64,000 nucleotides of DNA from Victivallis sp. Marseille-Q1083 (lineage in GTDB: Bacteria; Verrucomicrobiota; Lentisphaeria; Victivallales; Victivallaceae), in the NCBI RefSeq assembly GCF_903645315.1, contig NZ_CAHJXL010000002.1, positions 826,017 to 890,016 on the forward strand, read 5' to 3'. The notes under the pieces were generated by a model. The model did no database searches, was not told the origin of the DNA, and saw only the letters and a program-made list of their open reading frames with translations. Of the stretch, positions 17,240-25,385 are shown one piece after another. Numbering within the stretch: the first letter of the stretch is position 1; every line of letters starts with the position of its first letter. Made by a program: the position numbers and the translations under genes.

Positions 17240-20209
17240 ATGAATTATCGGATTGAAATTTCACCGTTGCGCACCTGGCGGGATGCGCGCGGAGAGGGCG
17301 TCAAACAACAGATAGTCGACTTTCTGAAACTGAATGTCGATGCGGTTTGGACGCGGGATGTTTATACGATCGCTGCCGACGTCGATGCGGCGGAAGCGGG
17401 TAAAATTGCCGAATTTCTGGTCAACCCGGTTACCCAATATACCCGGCTGGGGGAAGTGCCGGCGGTGCGGGCGGAGGACGGCGACTGCAAATTCATTATC
17501 GCCATCGGCTTCAAGCCGGGCGTCACCGACAACGTGGGGCGTACCGCTCACGAGGCGATCGGGGATATTGTCGGCCGGCGGCTGCGGGATGACGAGAAAA
17601 TTTTCAGCTCGGTCGAATACCTGTTGTACGGCGAACAACTGACCCGGGAGACGGTGGAACGGATTGCCCGCGATTTGCTCGCCAATGAGCTGATTCAGTC
17701 GGTACGGATTTTTTCCGGAGACCAGTTGCAACGGCCCTTGCCGTTGAATCTGCCGGCGGTCAATGCCGTCGGAGGCGGAGAGGTGCGCAAGTATAATTTG
17801 GAAGTCAGTGACCGGGAGTTGATGGAAATCAGCCACAAAGGCATCCTGGCTCTGTCGCTTGAGGAGATGAAAGCGATTCAGCAATATTTCCGGGAAGCCA
17901 GGGGCAGGGAGGCTTACGGGCTGGACCGCAATCCGACCGATGTCGAGCTGGAGGTGCTGGCGCAAACCTGGTCAGAACATTGCAAGCATAAGATTTTCGC
18001 GGCCGAAATTGATTATGAAAACCCGGAAAGCGGTGAAAAAGAGCATATCGTTTCCTGCTATAAATCTTTTATCAAAAAGAGCACCAATGAGATCGCCGAA
18101 AAGGTGGACTGGCTGGTGTCGGTGTTTCACGACAATGCCGGTGTCATCGCTTTCAACGACAAATATGACTTGGTATACAAGGTCGAAACCCACAACAGTC
18201 CGTCGGCGCTCGATCCGTACGGCGGGGCGATGACCGGTATCGTCGGCGTGAATCGCGATCCGATGGGGACCGGGCAGGGGGCTGAACTGCTGATCAATGT
18301 TTGGGGATATTGTCTGGCGTCGCCGTTTACCGCCGATGCCGAAGTGCCGCCGGGCCTGCTGCATCCGCGACGTTTGCGCGACGGCGTCCACAAGGGCGTC
18401 ATCGACGGCGGCAATCAGAGCGGCATTCCGTATGGATTGGGCTGGGAATATTTCGATGAGCGTTATCTCGGCAAACCGCTGGTCTATTGCGGAACGGTGG
18501 GGATTCTGCCGAAGAAGATCGGTGAAGTCAGGGGATCGGAAAAGACGATCAAGCCGGGCGATTATATCGTCATGGGCGGCGGCCGCATCGGCAAGGACGG
18601 CATCCATGGCGCCACCTTCTCCAGTGAGGAGCTGCACAAGGACAGTCCGACTCAGGCGGTGCAGATCGGCGATCCGATTACCCAGAAAAAACTGAGCGAT
18701 TTCATCTATGAGGCGCGCGACCGCGGCTTGTATCGGTTTATCACCGACAATGGCGCCGGCGGATTGTCGTCGAGCGTCGGCGAAATGGCATCGTTGTGCG
18801 GCGGGTGCCGGCTGGACTTGGCGACGGCGCCGCTGAAGTATGCCGGCATGGCGCCGTGGGAAATCCTGGTTTCGGAGGCACAGGAACGGATGAGTTTTGC
18901 CGTGCCGCCGGAGAAATTGGAAGAATTCAAAGCGTTGGCGGCCTCCCGCGATGTCGAGGTGACCGTGATGGGGACTTTCACCGATGACGGTAAATTCCAT
19001 ATCACTTACCGCGACCGTACCGTGGCGCTGCTGGACATCGATTTCATGCACGAAGGATTGCCGCAGTTGCATCTCAAGGCGAAATGGAAGACGCCGGTGT
19101 TTGAAGAGCCGGTGCTGGCCGGTCGCGATGCCGCGGCGGACTTGAAGGCTCTGGTGGCGGATTTGAACATTTGTTCCGATGAGTACAAAGCCCGGCAGTA
19201 CGATCATGAAGTCAAAGGCCTCAGCGTCGTTAAGCCGTTTGTCGGCGCCCGGCGCGATGTGGCCAGCGACGCGACGGTGACGATGATCGAACCGTTGAGC
19301 CGGGAGGGCGTGGTGTTGTCAGCGGCCATTCTGCCGCGTTACAGCGATGTGGATACCTATTGGATGATGGCGTCTAGCATCGATCTGGCGGTGCGGCGGA
19401 TTATCGCCGTCGGCGGCAAGCTCGGCCATATCGCCGGTTTGGACAACTTCTGCTGGCCGGATCCGGTTCAGAGCGAAAAGACGCCGGACGGCGAATACAA
19501 ACTGGCTCAACTGGTCCGGGCGAATCAGGCGCTTTATCATTTTACCAAAGCGTTCCAGGTACCGTGTATTTCCGGCAAGGACAGCATGAAGAACGACAGC
19601 ACCAAAGGCGGCCGCAAGATTTCAATTCCGCCGAGTGTGCTGTTCAGCGCCATTTCGAAGATGGACGATATCGACAAAGCGGTGACGCTCGATGTCAAGC
19701 GGCCGGGCGATTTGGTGTACGTCATCGGTTCGACTGCCGCCGAATTGGGCGGCAGCGAATATTACGCCATGCTCGGCGCCACCGGCAACCGGGTGCCGAA
19801 AGTGGATGCCGGAGCGGCGATCGCCATTTATGAGCGCGTCGCACAGGTGACTGAAAGGAATCTGGCCAGCGCGTTGCATACGCCGGCTTTGGGCGGACTG
19901 GGGGTCGGTTTTGCCAAGATGGCGATGGCCGGCCGGCTGGGCATGCAGATTGATCTGGCCAAAGTTCCGACCAGCGAAACCTGTTCGACGCTGGAATTGT
20001 TGTTTTCCGAATCCAACAGCCGCTTTATCCTGACGGCGGCTCCGGCTGATGCCGAAGCGGTGGAAGCGATTCTGCAAGGGGTGCCGTTTGCCTGTGTCGG
20101 TGCCGTCGACGGCACCAATCAGTTGTGCTTATCGGCGGAGGATGCGAGCATTGAAATGCCGCTGGCCGAATTGCTGGCAAACTACAAGGAGACGCTGGCC
20201 GGCATTTGA
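17240..20209 (+). CDS. purL: FGAM synthase, PurS-PurL fusion (PurSL)
   Basis: This 989-residue enzyme of the fourth purine step converts FGAR to FGAM. The PurL part starts near residue 190 and shows TWSEHCKHK (catalytic His), KVETHNSPSALDPYGGA, the GNQSGIPYG segment, GAGGLSSSVGEMA and GKDSMKND. The N-terminal 170 residues contain two PurS-like units, the first ending in FLVNPV and the second beginning with GFKPGVTD and ending in LLANEL. No glutaminase (PurQ) domain is present, so ammonia must come from a separate subunit. It is therefore intermediate between small PurL plus PurS and the large enterobacterial PurL. It follows secA by 44 bases and ends at a clear terminator. Confidence 0.93.
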   Translation: MNYRIEISPLRTWRDARGEGVKQQIVDFLKLNVDAVWTRDVYTIAADVDAAEAGKIAEFLVNPVTQYTRLGEVPAVRAEDGDCKFIIAIGFKPGVTDNVGRTAHEAIGDIVGRRLRDDEKIFSSVEYLLYGEQLTRETVERIARDLLANELIQSVRIFSGDQLQRPLPLNLPAVNAVGGGEVRKYNLEVSDRELMEISHKGILALSLEEMKAIQQYFREARGREAYGLDRNPTDVELEVLAQTWSEHCKHKIFAAEIDYENPESGEKEHIVSCYKSFIKKSTNEIAEKVDWLVSVFHDNAGVIAFNDKYDLVYKVETHNSPSALDPYGGAMTGIVGVNRDPMGTGQGAELLINVWGYCLASPFTADAEVPPGLLHPRRLRDGVHKGVIDGGNQSGIPYGLGWEYFDERYLGKPLVYCGTVGILPKKIGEVRGSEKTIKPGDYIVMGGGRIGKDGIHGATFSSEELHKDSPTQAVQIGDPITQKKLSDFIYEARDRGLYRFITDNGAGGLSSSVGEMASLCGGCRLDLATAPLKYAGMAPWEILVSEAQERMSFAVPPEKLEEFKALAASRDVEVTVMGTFTDDGKFHITYRDRTVALLDIDFMHEGLPQLHLKAKWKTPVFEEPVLAGRDAAADLKALVADLNICSDEYKARQYDHEVKGLSVVKPFVGARRDVASDATVTMIEPLSREGVVLSAAILPRYSDVDTYWMMASSIDLAVRRIIAVGGKLGHIAGLDNFCWPDPVQSEKTPDGEYKLAQLVRANQALYHFTKAFQVPCISGKDSMKNDSTKGGRKISIPPSVLFSAISKMDDIDKAVTLDVKRPGDLVYVIGSTAAELGGSEYYAMLGATGNRVPKVDAGAAIAIYERVAQVTERNLASALHTPALGGLGVGFAKMAMAGRLGMQIDLAKVPTSETCSTLELLFSESNSRFILTAAPADAEAVEAILQGVPFACVGAVDGTNQLCLSAEDASIEMPLAELLANYKETLAGI

Positions 20210-20234
20210 GTCGCCGGTTGAACTCTGTTGCTGC

Positions 20235-20277
20235 AATGCCCGATTTTGTGATGTGAACTGCAAAATCGGGCATTTCT
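20235..20277 (+). terminator. Intrinsic terminator after purSL
   Basis: A 14-bp perfect stem pairs 20235-20248 with 20261-20274 around a 12-base loop, followed by a short T-rich tract. It closes the 12.6-20.2 kb cluster just before the dus leader. Confidence 0.8.
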
Positions 20278-20293
20278 CATCGAAAGGAACGAG

Positions 20294-21304
20294 ATGAATA
20301 TTTACCCGGTCGACAGTTTGATTCTGGCGCCGTTGTCCGGTTATACCGATTTGCCGTACCGCCGTATTGCTCGCGCTTACGGCTGCCGTTACGCATTCAC
20401 GGAGATGATCGATATCTCGTCGCTGGCTTATGCCCATGAACGCTCGTTCCGGATGCAGGAGCGGGGAGAGGATGAAACATTCCTCGGGATTCAATTGGTC
20501 GGCAGCGACCCGGAACATCTCAGGAGGGCGCTGGAAGTGGTCAACCGCTGCCGGTTCGATGTCGTCGATTTCAATCTGGGGTGTCCGGTGGCCAAGGTGG
20601 CCAGAAAGTGTGCCGGTGCGGCATTGGGGCGCCAAGTGGACCGGGCGCTTGCCCTGTTCCAGCTCCTGGTGAAGGAATCGGTCCATCCGGTAACGGCCAA
20701 AATACGGATTCTGGATGAAAGAGACCCGCGGGAGACATTGCGTTTGGCGCTCGGGCTGGAGGCCGCCGGCGCCCGGGCGCTTACCGTCCACGGGCGGGTG
20801 ATGAAGATGTTCTATTCCGGGCCGGTTTACGCTGAAATCATTGCGGCGGTTCGGGAATCGCTGGCGATTCAGGTCGTCGCCAATGGCGGAGTTATGGGCT
20901 GGCAGTCGTACGGGCAGTTGCGGCGTGACAGCGGTTGCCGTGCCGTGATGCTGGCGCGCGGGGCGATGGGCAATCCGTGGTTGTTCCGGGAATTGAGCGA
21001 TCCGCAGGGTTATCTGCCGCCGACGCCCGAAGAGGTCATCGGAACGATGCGCTCCCATGTGTTGGCGATGATCGATTATTACGGCGAAGCTGCGGCGATG
21101 CGGATGGCACGCAAAATTATGATCGACTATCTGCGGGGACGTGGTTTTCTGGGAACGGCGCGGGCGGCGGTGTCGAAATTGGAAACCCGGGACGAGCTGC
21201 TGCAATTTTGTGAGCGCGCCGTCCATGAGCACAGTGCCGGTTACTGGCAGTGGTTGGAGAGCTCGCCGACGGCGGAACGGCGGTTGCGGAAAGGCTCCTT
21301 TTGA
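20294..21304 (+). CDS. dus: tRNA-dihydrouridine synthase
   Basis: This 336-residue flavoenzyme reduces uridine to dihydrouridine in tRNA D-loops using NADPH. LAPLSGYTDLPYR is the N-terminal FMN-binding loop and FTEMI follows. The catalytic cysteine is in NLGCPVAKVARKCAG, the Dus signature, and AKIRI, HGR and the phosphate loop ANGGVMGWQ are also present. The overall wording is closest to DusB-like members. The Shine-Dalgarno is AAGGA. Its stop is about 40 bases before the promoter of the next gene. Confidence 0.92.
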   Translation: MNIYPVDSLILAPLSGYTDLPYRRIARAYGCRYAFTEMIDISSLAYAHERSFRMQERGEDETFLGIQLVGSDPEHLRRALEVVNRCRFDVVDFNLGCPVAKVARKCAGAALGRQVDRALALFQLLVKESVHPVTAKIRILDERDPRETLRLALGLEAAGARALTVHGRVMKMFYSGPVYAEIIAAVRESLAIQVVANGGVMGWQSYGQLRRDSGCRAVMLARGAMGNPWLFRELSDPQGYLPPTPEEVIGTMRSHVLAMIDYYGEAAAMRMARKIMIDYLRGRGFLGTARAAVSKLETRDELLQFCERAVHEHSAGYWQWLESSPTAERRLRKGSF

Positions 21305-21343
21305 GGGCAGGTCGCCGGGCGGATAATTTTTTCAGGAAAATAT

Positions 21344-21371
21344 TTGACAACGCTGATTTGCCGGTTATAGT
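21344..21371 (+). promoter_or_regulatory. Strong sigma-70 promoter of the acidic zinc-ribbon gene
   Basis: A perfect -35 TTGACA (21344-21349), a 16-base spacer and TATAGT (21366-21371, 5 of 6 matches). It is the best consensus promoter I found in the window. A leader of about 30 bases carries TGGAGAT before the ATG at 21410. Confidence 0.8.
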
Positions 21372-21409
21372 ACCGCAACAAACCCAAAATTGAAATGGAG
21401 ATATAAAGC

Positions 21410-21706
21410 ATGGCTACTATTTGTCCTTTTTGCTCAACTGAAGTCAGTGAAAGCTCTATCGAAGCGGAAGACGGCTGCTGTCCGGAGTGCGGAGCGGTGA
21501 TTTCTGTTTCGAATGCCTATATGGCAGGAGAAGATGCTGACCTCGATTCCGAGTATGATGACGAGCCGGATGGCTTTGATCTCGATGATGAAGATGACGG
21601 TGATTTTGGTGATTTCGATGACGAATTCGGCTTGGAAGAGTTCGATGAAGACGGCTTTGAGGAGTTCGATTTCGGCGATGAGATCGATGAGGAAGAAGAT
21701 TACTGA
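21410..21706 (+). CDS. Small zinc-ribbon protein with highly acidic tail
   Basis: I do not recognise the family of this 98-residue protein. Residues 5-27 form Cys5-x2-Cys8 and Cys24-x2-Cys27, a compact zinc ribbon. From about residue 40 the chain is almost entirely Asp/Glu with spaced Gly, Phe and Tyr, and is probably disordered. Such acidic tails can bind basic proteins or mimic nucleic acid. It has its own near-consensus promoter and a textbook terminator, so it is probably a well-expressed single-gene transcript. It is cytoplasmic, with no signal peptide. A partner such as RNA polymerase or the ribosome is speculation. Confidence 0.85.
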   Translation: MATICPFCSTEVSESSIEAEDGCCPECGAVISVSNAYMAGEDADLDSEYDDEPDGFDLDDEDDGDFGDFDDEFGLEEFDEDGFEEFDFGDEIDEEEDY

Positions 21707-21727
21707 GCCTTGACGATTGAAAAAGAG

Positions 21728-21773
21728 CGTCCGCTGACTGTCCGGTATGCCGGCTGCGGCGGACGTTTTTTTT
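21728..21773 (+). terminator. Intrinsic terminator of the acidic zinc-ribbon gene
   Basis: CGTCCGC (21728-21734) pairs with GCGGACG (21759-21765), an inner CCGG/CCGG hairpin can form, and eight T follow (21766-21773). It separates this gene from the convergent rsmG. Confidence 0.9.
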
Positions 21774-21794
21774 GCCGGGAAGCCAGCCGGCCGG

Positions 21795-22469
21795 TCAGTC
21801 GCTGTACAGAAACAGGCGCGTGCCGGCATTGCCGGGCAATTCCCGGGGGGCAGTGGCCTGCCAGTGAAGCGGTCGACTCTGCCGGTCGGGTTTCAGGGCG
21901 TTCAGCAGCGGTAAATCGGCAGCCGCCTGTTCCGGCGTCTTGTACAGGATGAAACGGCCGTCCGGCCTGACCAGGCGACGCGCTTCCTGAAACAGTTTGA
22001 CGCTCTCCGCCACCGCCCGTCCAGTGACGATATCAAATCGATTCTGCCAGGCGCTTTGGCAGTTCATCTCCCTGGAGCGGCGGTTGATGACCGTTACATT
22101 GGACAATGCCAGTTCGGTGACGGCCTGCCGGACAAAAGCGGTTTTCTTGCCGATGGAATCGATGGCGGTAATTTGCAGTTGCGGGAAGGCGATGGCCAGA
22201 ACCAGGGAGGGAAAGCCGGCGCCGCAGCCGATATCGGCCAGGGAAAACGGCCGGGTGGCGATTTCCGGAAAGAAATAACCGATCAACAGCGAGTCGAGCA
22301 CGTGTTTGAGCCAATAGCCGTCCGGCGTATCGATCCGGGTCAGATTGACCCGTCGATTGGCCTCAGCCAGCAGCTCGTACAGCTTCCGGCCTTTTTGAAT
22401 CAGAGTCGGAAGATCCGGCACACGGCATTCCCGGGCCGCCGCCGGGAAATCGAAGCTGGTTGCCGGCAT
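21795..22469 (-). CDS. rsmG: 16S rRNA (guanine527-N7)-methyltransferase
   Basis: RsmG (GidB) methylates G527 in the 530 loop of 16S rRNA using SAM. The 224-residue protein shows VNLTRI...WLKHVLDSLL, the SAM-binding DIGCGAGFPSLVLAIAFP, the AIDSIGKKTAFV motif and GRAVA, all typical. The gene lies 4 bases after the upstream membrane-protein gene, so the two are probably one transcript. The end is convergent with the acidic zinc-ribbon gene. Confidence 0.95.
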   Translation of the reverse strand: MPATSFDFPAAARECRVPDLPTLIQKGRKLYELLAEANRRVNLTRIDTPDGYWLKHVLDSLLIGYFFPEIATRPFSLADIGCGAGFPSLVLAIAFPQLQITAIDSIGKKTAFVRQAVTELALSNVTVINRRSREMNCQSAWQNRFDIVTGRAVAESVKLFQEARRLVRPDGRFILYKTPEQAAADLPLLNALKPDRQSRPLHWQATAPRELPGNAGTRLFLYSD

Positions 22470-22473
22470 TTTG

Positions 22474-23019
22474 TCAGGCTTTCCAATTCAACGCGATGGC
22501 GGCGCCGCAGTAGAAGGTGATCAGCAAAGCATAACCGACCGCGGCATAGCGTGCACTGCCATGTCGGGCCAGGAAGCGGAATGCATCCCGCAGATAACAG
22601 GGCTTGGCGGAGATCAGGATGCCGATCAGGCCGATGCTCCAGGCCAGCACAGCGCCGGACAGCGCGAGTTTTATATCCAGCGCGAAGGATTCCTGAAGGA
22701 AATAATAGGCCGCCAGAATCAGCAGGCCGCCGATCGCCCGGGCAAACAGATAATCCAGAAAGAAAAAAGCCAGAACCGTAAAAATGCCAACCAGCGGCCA
22801 CAGATAGGGCAGCAGCCAGTCCCACGCCAACGCTTGGCCCTGCGGCACGCACCAGGCCAGTGCCAGCAAGGCGATGACGCTGCCCCAATAACGGTTGCGG
22901 GTCAATTGCTCCGCCGCCGGGATTCGTGGCGGATTGAGTCGAAAACAGTACCAGGCAGTTGCCAGCCCGCCGAGCGCAGCCAGCAGCAACCCGCCGAGCA
23001 AAAAGAAATGTAGCGTCAT
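22474..23019 (-). CDS. Uncharacterised integral membrane protein
   Basis: This is a 181-residue hydrophobic protein with about five to six predicted membrane helices and few charged residues between them. No family motif is recognised. The ATG at 23019 is preferred over an in-frame TTG three bases upstream because AGGATAAG then has normal spacing. It precedes rsmG by 4 bases and is likely translationally coupled to it. Candidate promoter boxes ATTCAA/AAATTA (plus-strand reading, 23079-23084 and 23056-23061) are weak. Confidence 0.75.
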   Translation of the reverse strand: MTLHFFLLGGLLLAALGGLATAWYCFRLNPPRIPAAEQLTRNRYWGSVIALLALAWCVPQGQALAWDWLLPYLWPLVGIFTVLAFFFLDYLFARAIGGLLILAAYYFLQESFALDIKLALSGAVLAWSIGLIGILISAKPCYLRDAFRFLARHGSARYAAVGYALLITFYCGAAIALNWKA

Positions 23020-23095
23020 CAATCTTATCCTGATTTTGTCAGTTCATAAAGGAGTAAATTAGCATCATCCGGCCTGTTATTCAAACTGCCGGCAC

Positions 23096-23131
23096 AAAAA
23101 ATCCGTTCGATTCCGGTTGGAACCGAACGGA
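23096..23131 (-). terminator. Intrinsic terminator of the tail-specific protease gene
   Basis: On the minus strand an 8-bp stem (23124-23131 with 23102-23109), with an additional inner TTCC/GGAA pairing and a 4-base loop, is followed by six T (complement of 23096-23101). It lies 18 bases beyond the protease stop codon. Confidence 0.88.
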
Positions 23132-23148
23132 AAAGATTTCTGGAAAAA

Positions 23149-25278
23149 TCAGGCGGCGTCTTCGCCGGCTTTCAGGTCGATGAAATCCGACATGATCCGG
23201 ACGGACTCTTCCATCACCCAATCATCCTGCTTTTTCTTGTTATCCTGTTCTCCGGCCGCGGTGCCGTTCAGCGCGTCATTTTCCTTGTCCAGTTCTTTTT
23301 CCTGCTGGTACTCCTTGAAACGGGTTTCCTCATTCAAAGAGATGACCTTGCGTTCCTTCAAACTTTTGAACAGATCGACTTTGGCCTGATATTTCTGGAA
23401 ATTCGAATCATTCTGGCGGCGCTCCCGGGATTTCTCGTCGAGGATTTTGACCTCCTTCGCCAGCCTGGAATCGTAATTGTCATGCGGAACTGCGGCGATG
23501 GAATCCCACGGCAGGTGGTTTTCGTTGTACAGTTCGCCGACTTCCATGAATTCGGTGAACGACGGCAACTGGATATCCGGCTTGATGCCGAGCTGCTGGG
23601 TCGATTCCCCGTTGATCCGGTAGTAAATGGCCGTTTCATATTTCAGGGAACCGGCCGGGAAGGATTGCCGCAGATGGCCGAGCAGCCGGTCGAGTTGGGT
23701 AACATCCAATACCGTACCTTTGCCGTAAGTCCGGCTGTCGCCGACCACAATGCCGCGCTGGTAATCCTTGATCGCGCCGGTGAAAATTTCCGCCGCCGAA
23801 GAGGTCAGCTTGCTGGTCAGCACCATCAGCGGGCCGTCGTAGACGATCGCATCATCCGGGTCGCGCTCCACCTTGACTTTGCGTTCGGAATTGCGGACCT
23901 GAACCACCGGACCGGAGGTGATGAACAAACCGGACAGGCTGATCGCCTCCTGCAGGCTGCCGCCGCCGTTCAGCCGCATGTCGACGATGACCCCGTCCAC
24001 GCCTTCTTTCTTGAAATCTTCCAGGATGCGTTTGACGTCGCGGGTGCAGCTTTTGTAATTTTTGTCGCCGCGGAATGCCGCTTCGAAATCCATGTAAAAA
24101 CGGTTGAGGTTGATCACCCCGATTTTGTGCTCTTGGCCATCCGGCATCGGAATGGCGCGGATGGAGCCGGACGCTTCGCTCTCCTTGAGCTCCACTTTGC
24201 CGCGCGTAATGGTGATGTTCTCCGGAATGGCGTTACGCCCTTTGCTGCCGGAAAGCACCGTTAAGGTCACTTTGGTATTTTCCGGGCCGCGGATCAATTT
24301 TACGACTTTGCTGACCGACATGTCGATCACGTCGACCGGGGCTTCATCCTGCTGGGAGACGGCGATGATGCGGTCTTCGGCTTTCAGCGTGCCTTCCAGC
24401 GCCGCCGGACCGCCCGGGACGATTTCAACCACTTTGGTATAACCGTCGTCACTGGTCAGCGTCGCTCCGATCCCGTAGAGCGACAGACTCATATCGATGC
24501 TGAAATCTTCTTCTTCCCGCGGCGAGAAATAACTGGAATGCGGTCCGTAAGTCAGCGCCATCGCGGTAAGATAGAAACCGAGAATTTCCATCTTGTCCTT
24601 CTGGCTCATTTCATTGTGAATATCGCGCAGCCGTTTCAGGATTTTTTCTTCCGGCGTCTGTTTGTCCCACAGCGCCTGAATCGCTTTGCGGTCCGCCTCG
24701 GCGGCATCTTCCGGCGTCTCCGATTCCATCGCCCGTTTCAGCAGCCGGAAATAGAGAACGTCGTTTTTCAGTTTCTTACGCCAGAATTCGCGTTGTTCCT
24801 CGGCGTTGGCGAACGGCTTGGCATTCTGCCGGTCGATTTCGATGGTTTCATCCAGGGTGAAATCGAACCCGTTGGTCAATTCCTGTTCGGCGAACTCCTG
24901 GTATTCGGTCATCCGCTTGAGCAGCAGGTCATAAACCTCGAACGCGAAATCAGCGTTGCCCGCCCGAGTCAAATCATCCAGGTAATAACGATATTTTTCA
25001 AAGCCGGCAATGTCCGGCGCGGTAAAATACAATTTTGCCGGGTCCAGCAATTTGAAATATTCGTCGAATACTTTGGAGGATTGGTTGTCATCGAGTTTCT
25101 GCTGCCGGTAATGATTGTTGCTCAACAGCGCACCGGTTAGTTTGGTGATGATGGAAATTTGTTCATCTTCTTCCAGCGTAGTGGCCGGCGCACCGTAAAC
25201 GGTACTCTGCCAGCCGGCGAAACCAAGGAACATCCCGAGTGAAATCGGGTAAAGAATGCGTTTGAAAAATCCGGGCAT
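23149..25278 (-). CDS. prc: Tail-specific (C-terminal processing) protease, S41 family
   Basis: This 709-residue envelope protease degrades or trims proteins from their C-termini. The N-terminal hydrophobic segment (about 8-27) is a signal peptide. A helical domain follows, then a PDZ domain near 250-330 (GGPAALEGTLKAEDRI). The catalytic Ser is in SKLTSSAAEIF and the Lys in RTYGKGTV, the Ser-Lys dyad of S41A. The helical C-terminal part with RERRQNDSNF matches the Prc/Tsp class rather than the shorter CtpA class. GAGGTG precedes the start, and the gene has its own terminator. The 107 bases upstream hold an imperfect inverted repeat (25325-25353) after the efflux pump gene. Confidence 0.93.
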   Translation of the reverse strand: MPGFFKRILYPISLGMFLGFAGWQSTVYGAPATTLEEDEQISIITKLTGALLSNNHYRQQKLDDNQSSKVFDEYFKLLDPAKLYFTAPDIAGFEKYRYYLDDLTRAGNADFAFEVYDLLLKRMTEYQEFAEQELTNGFDFTLDETIEIDRQNAKPFANAEEQREFWRKKLKNDVLYFRLLKRAMESETPEDAAEADRKAIQALWDKQTPEEKILKRLRDIHNEMSQKDKMEILGFYLTAMALTYGPHSSYFSPREEEDFSIDMSLSLYGIGATLTSDDGYTKVVEIVPGGPAALEGTLKAEDRIIAVSQQDEAPVDVIDMSVSKVVKLIRGPENTKVTLTVLSGSKGRNAIPENITITRGKVELKESEASGSIRAIPMPDGQEHKIGVINLNRFYMDFEAAFRGDKNYKSCTRDVKRILEDFKKEGVDGVIVDMRLNGGGSLQEAISLSGLFITSGPVVQVRNSERKVKVERDPDDAIVYDGPLMVLTSKLTSSAAEIFTGAIKDYQRGIVVGDSRTYGKGTVLDVTQLDRLLGHLRQSFPAGSLKYETAIYYRINGESTQQLGIKPDIQLPSFTEFMEVGELYNENHLPWDSIAAVPHDNYDSRLAKEVKILDEKSRERRQNDSNFQKYQAKVDLFKSLKERKVISLNEETRFKEYQQEKELDKENDALNGTAAGEQDNKKKQDDWVMEESVRIMSDFIDLKAGEDAA

Positions 25279-25385
25279 TTACAGCACCTCACTTGATTGG
25301 TTGTTGGTCATTTATATTATTGCCTTTGACAAACAATACACGGTTTGTTCAAAATAACAATCCGCCCAACAACCGATCCGGCCGC

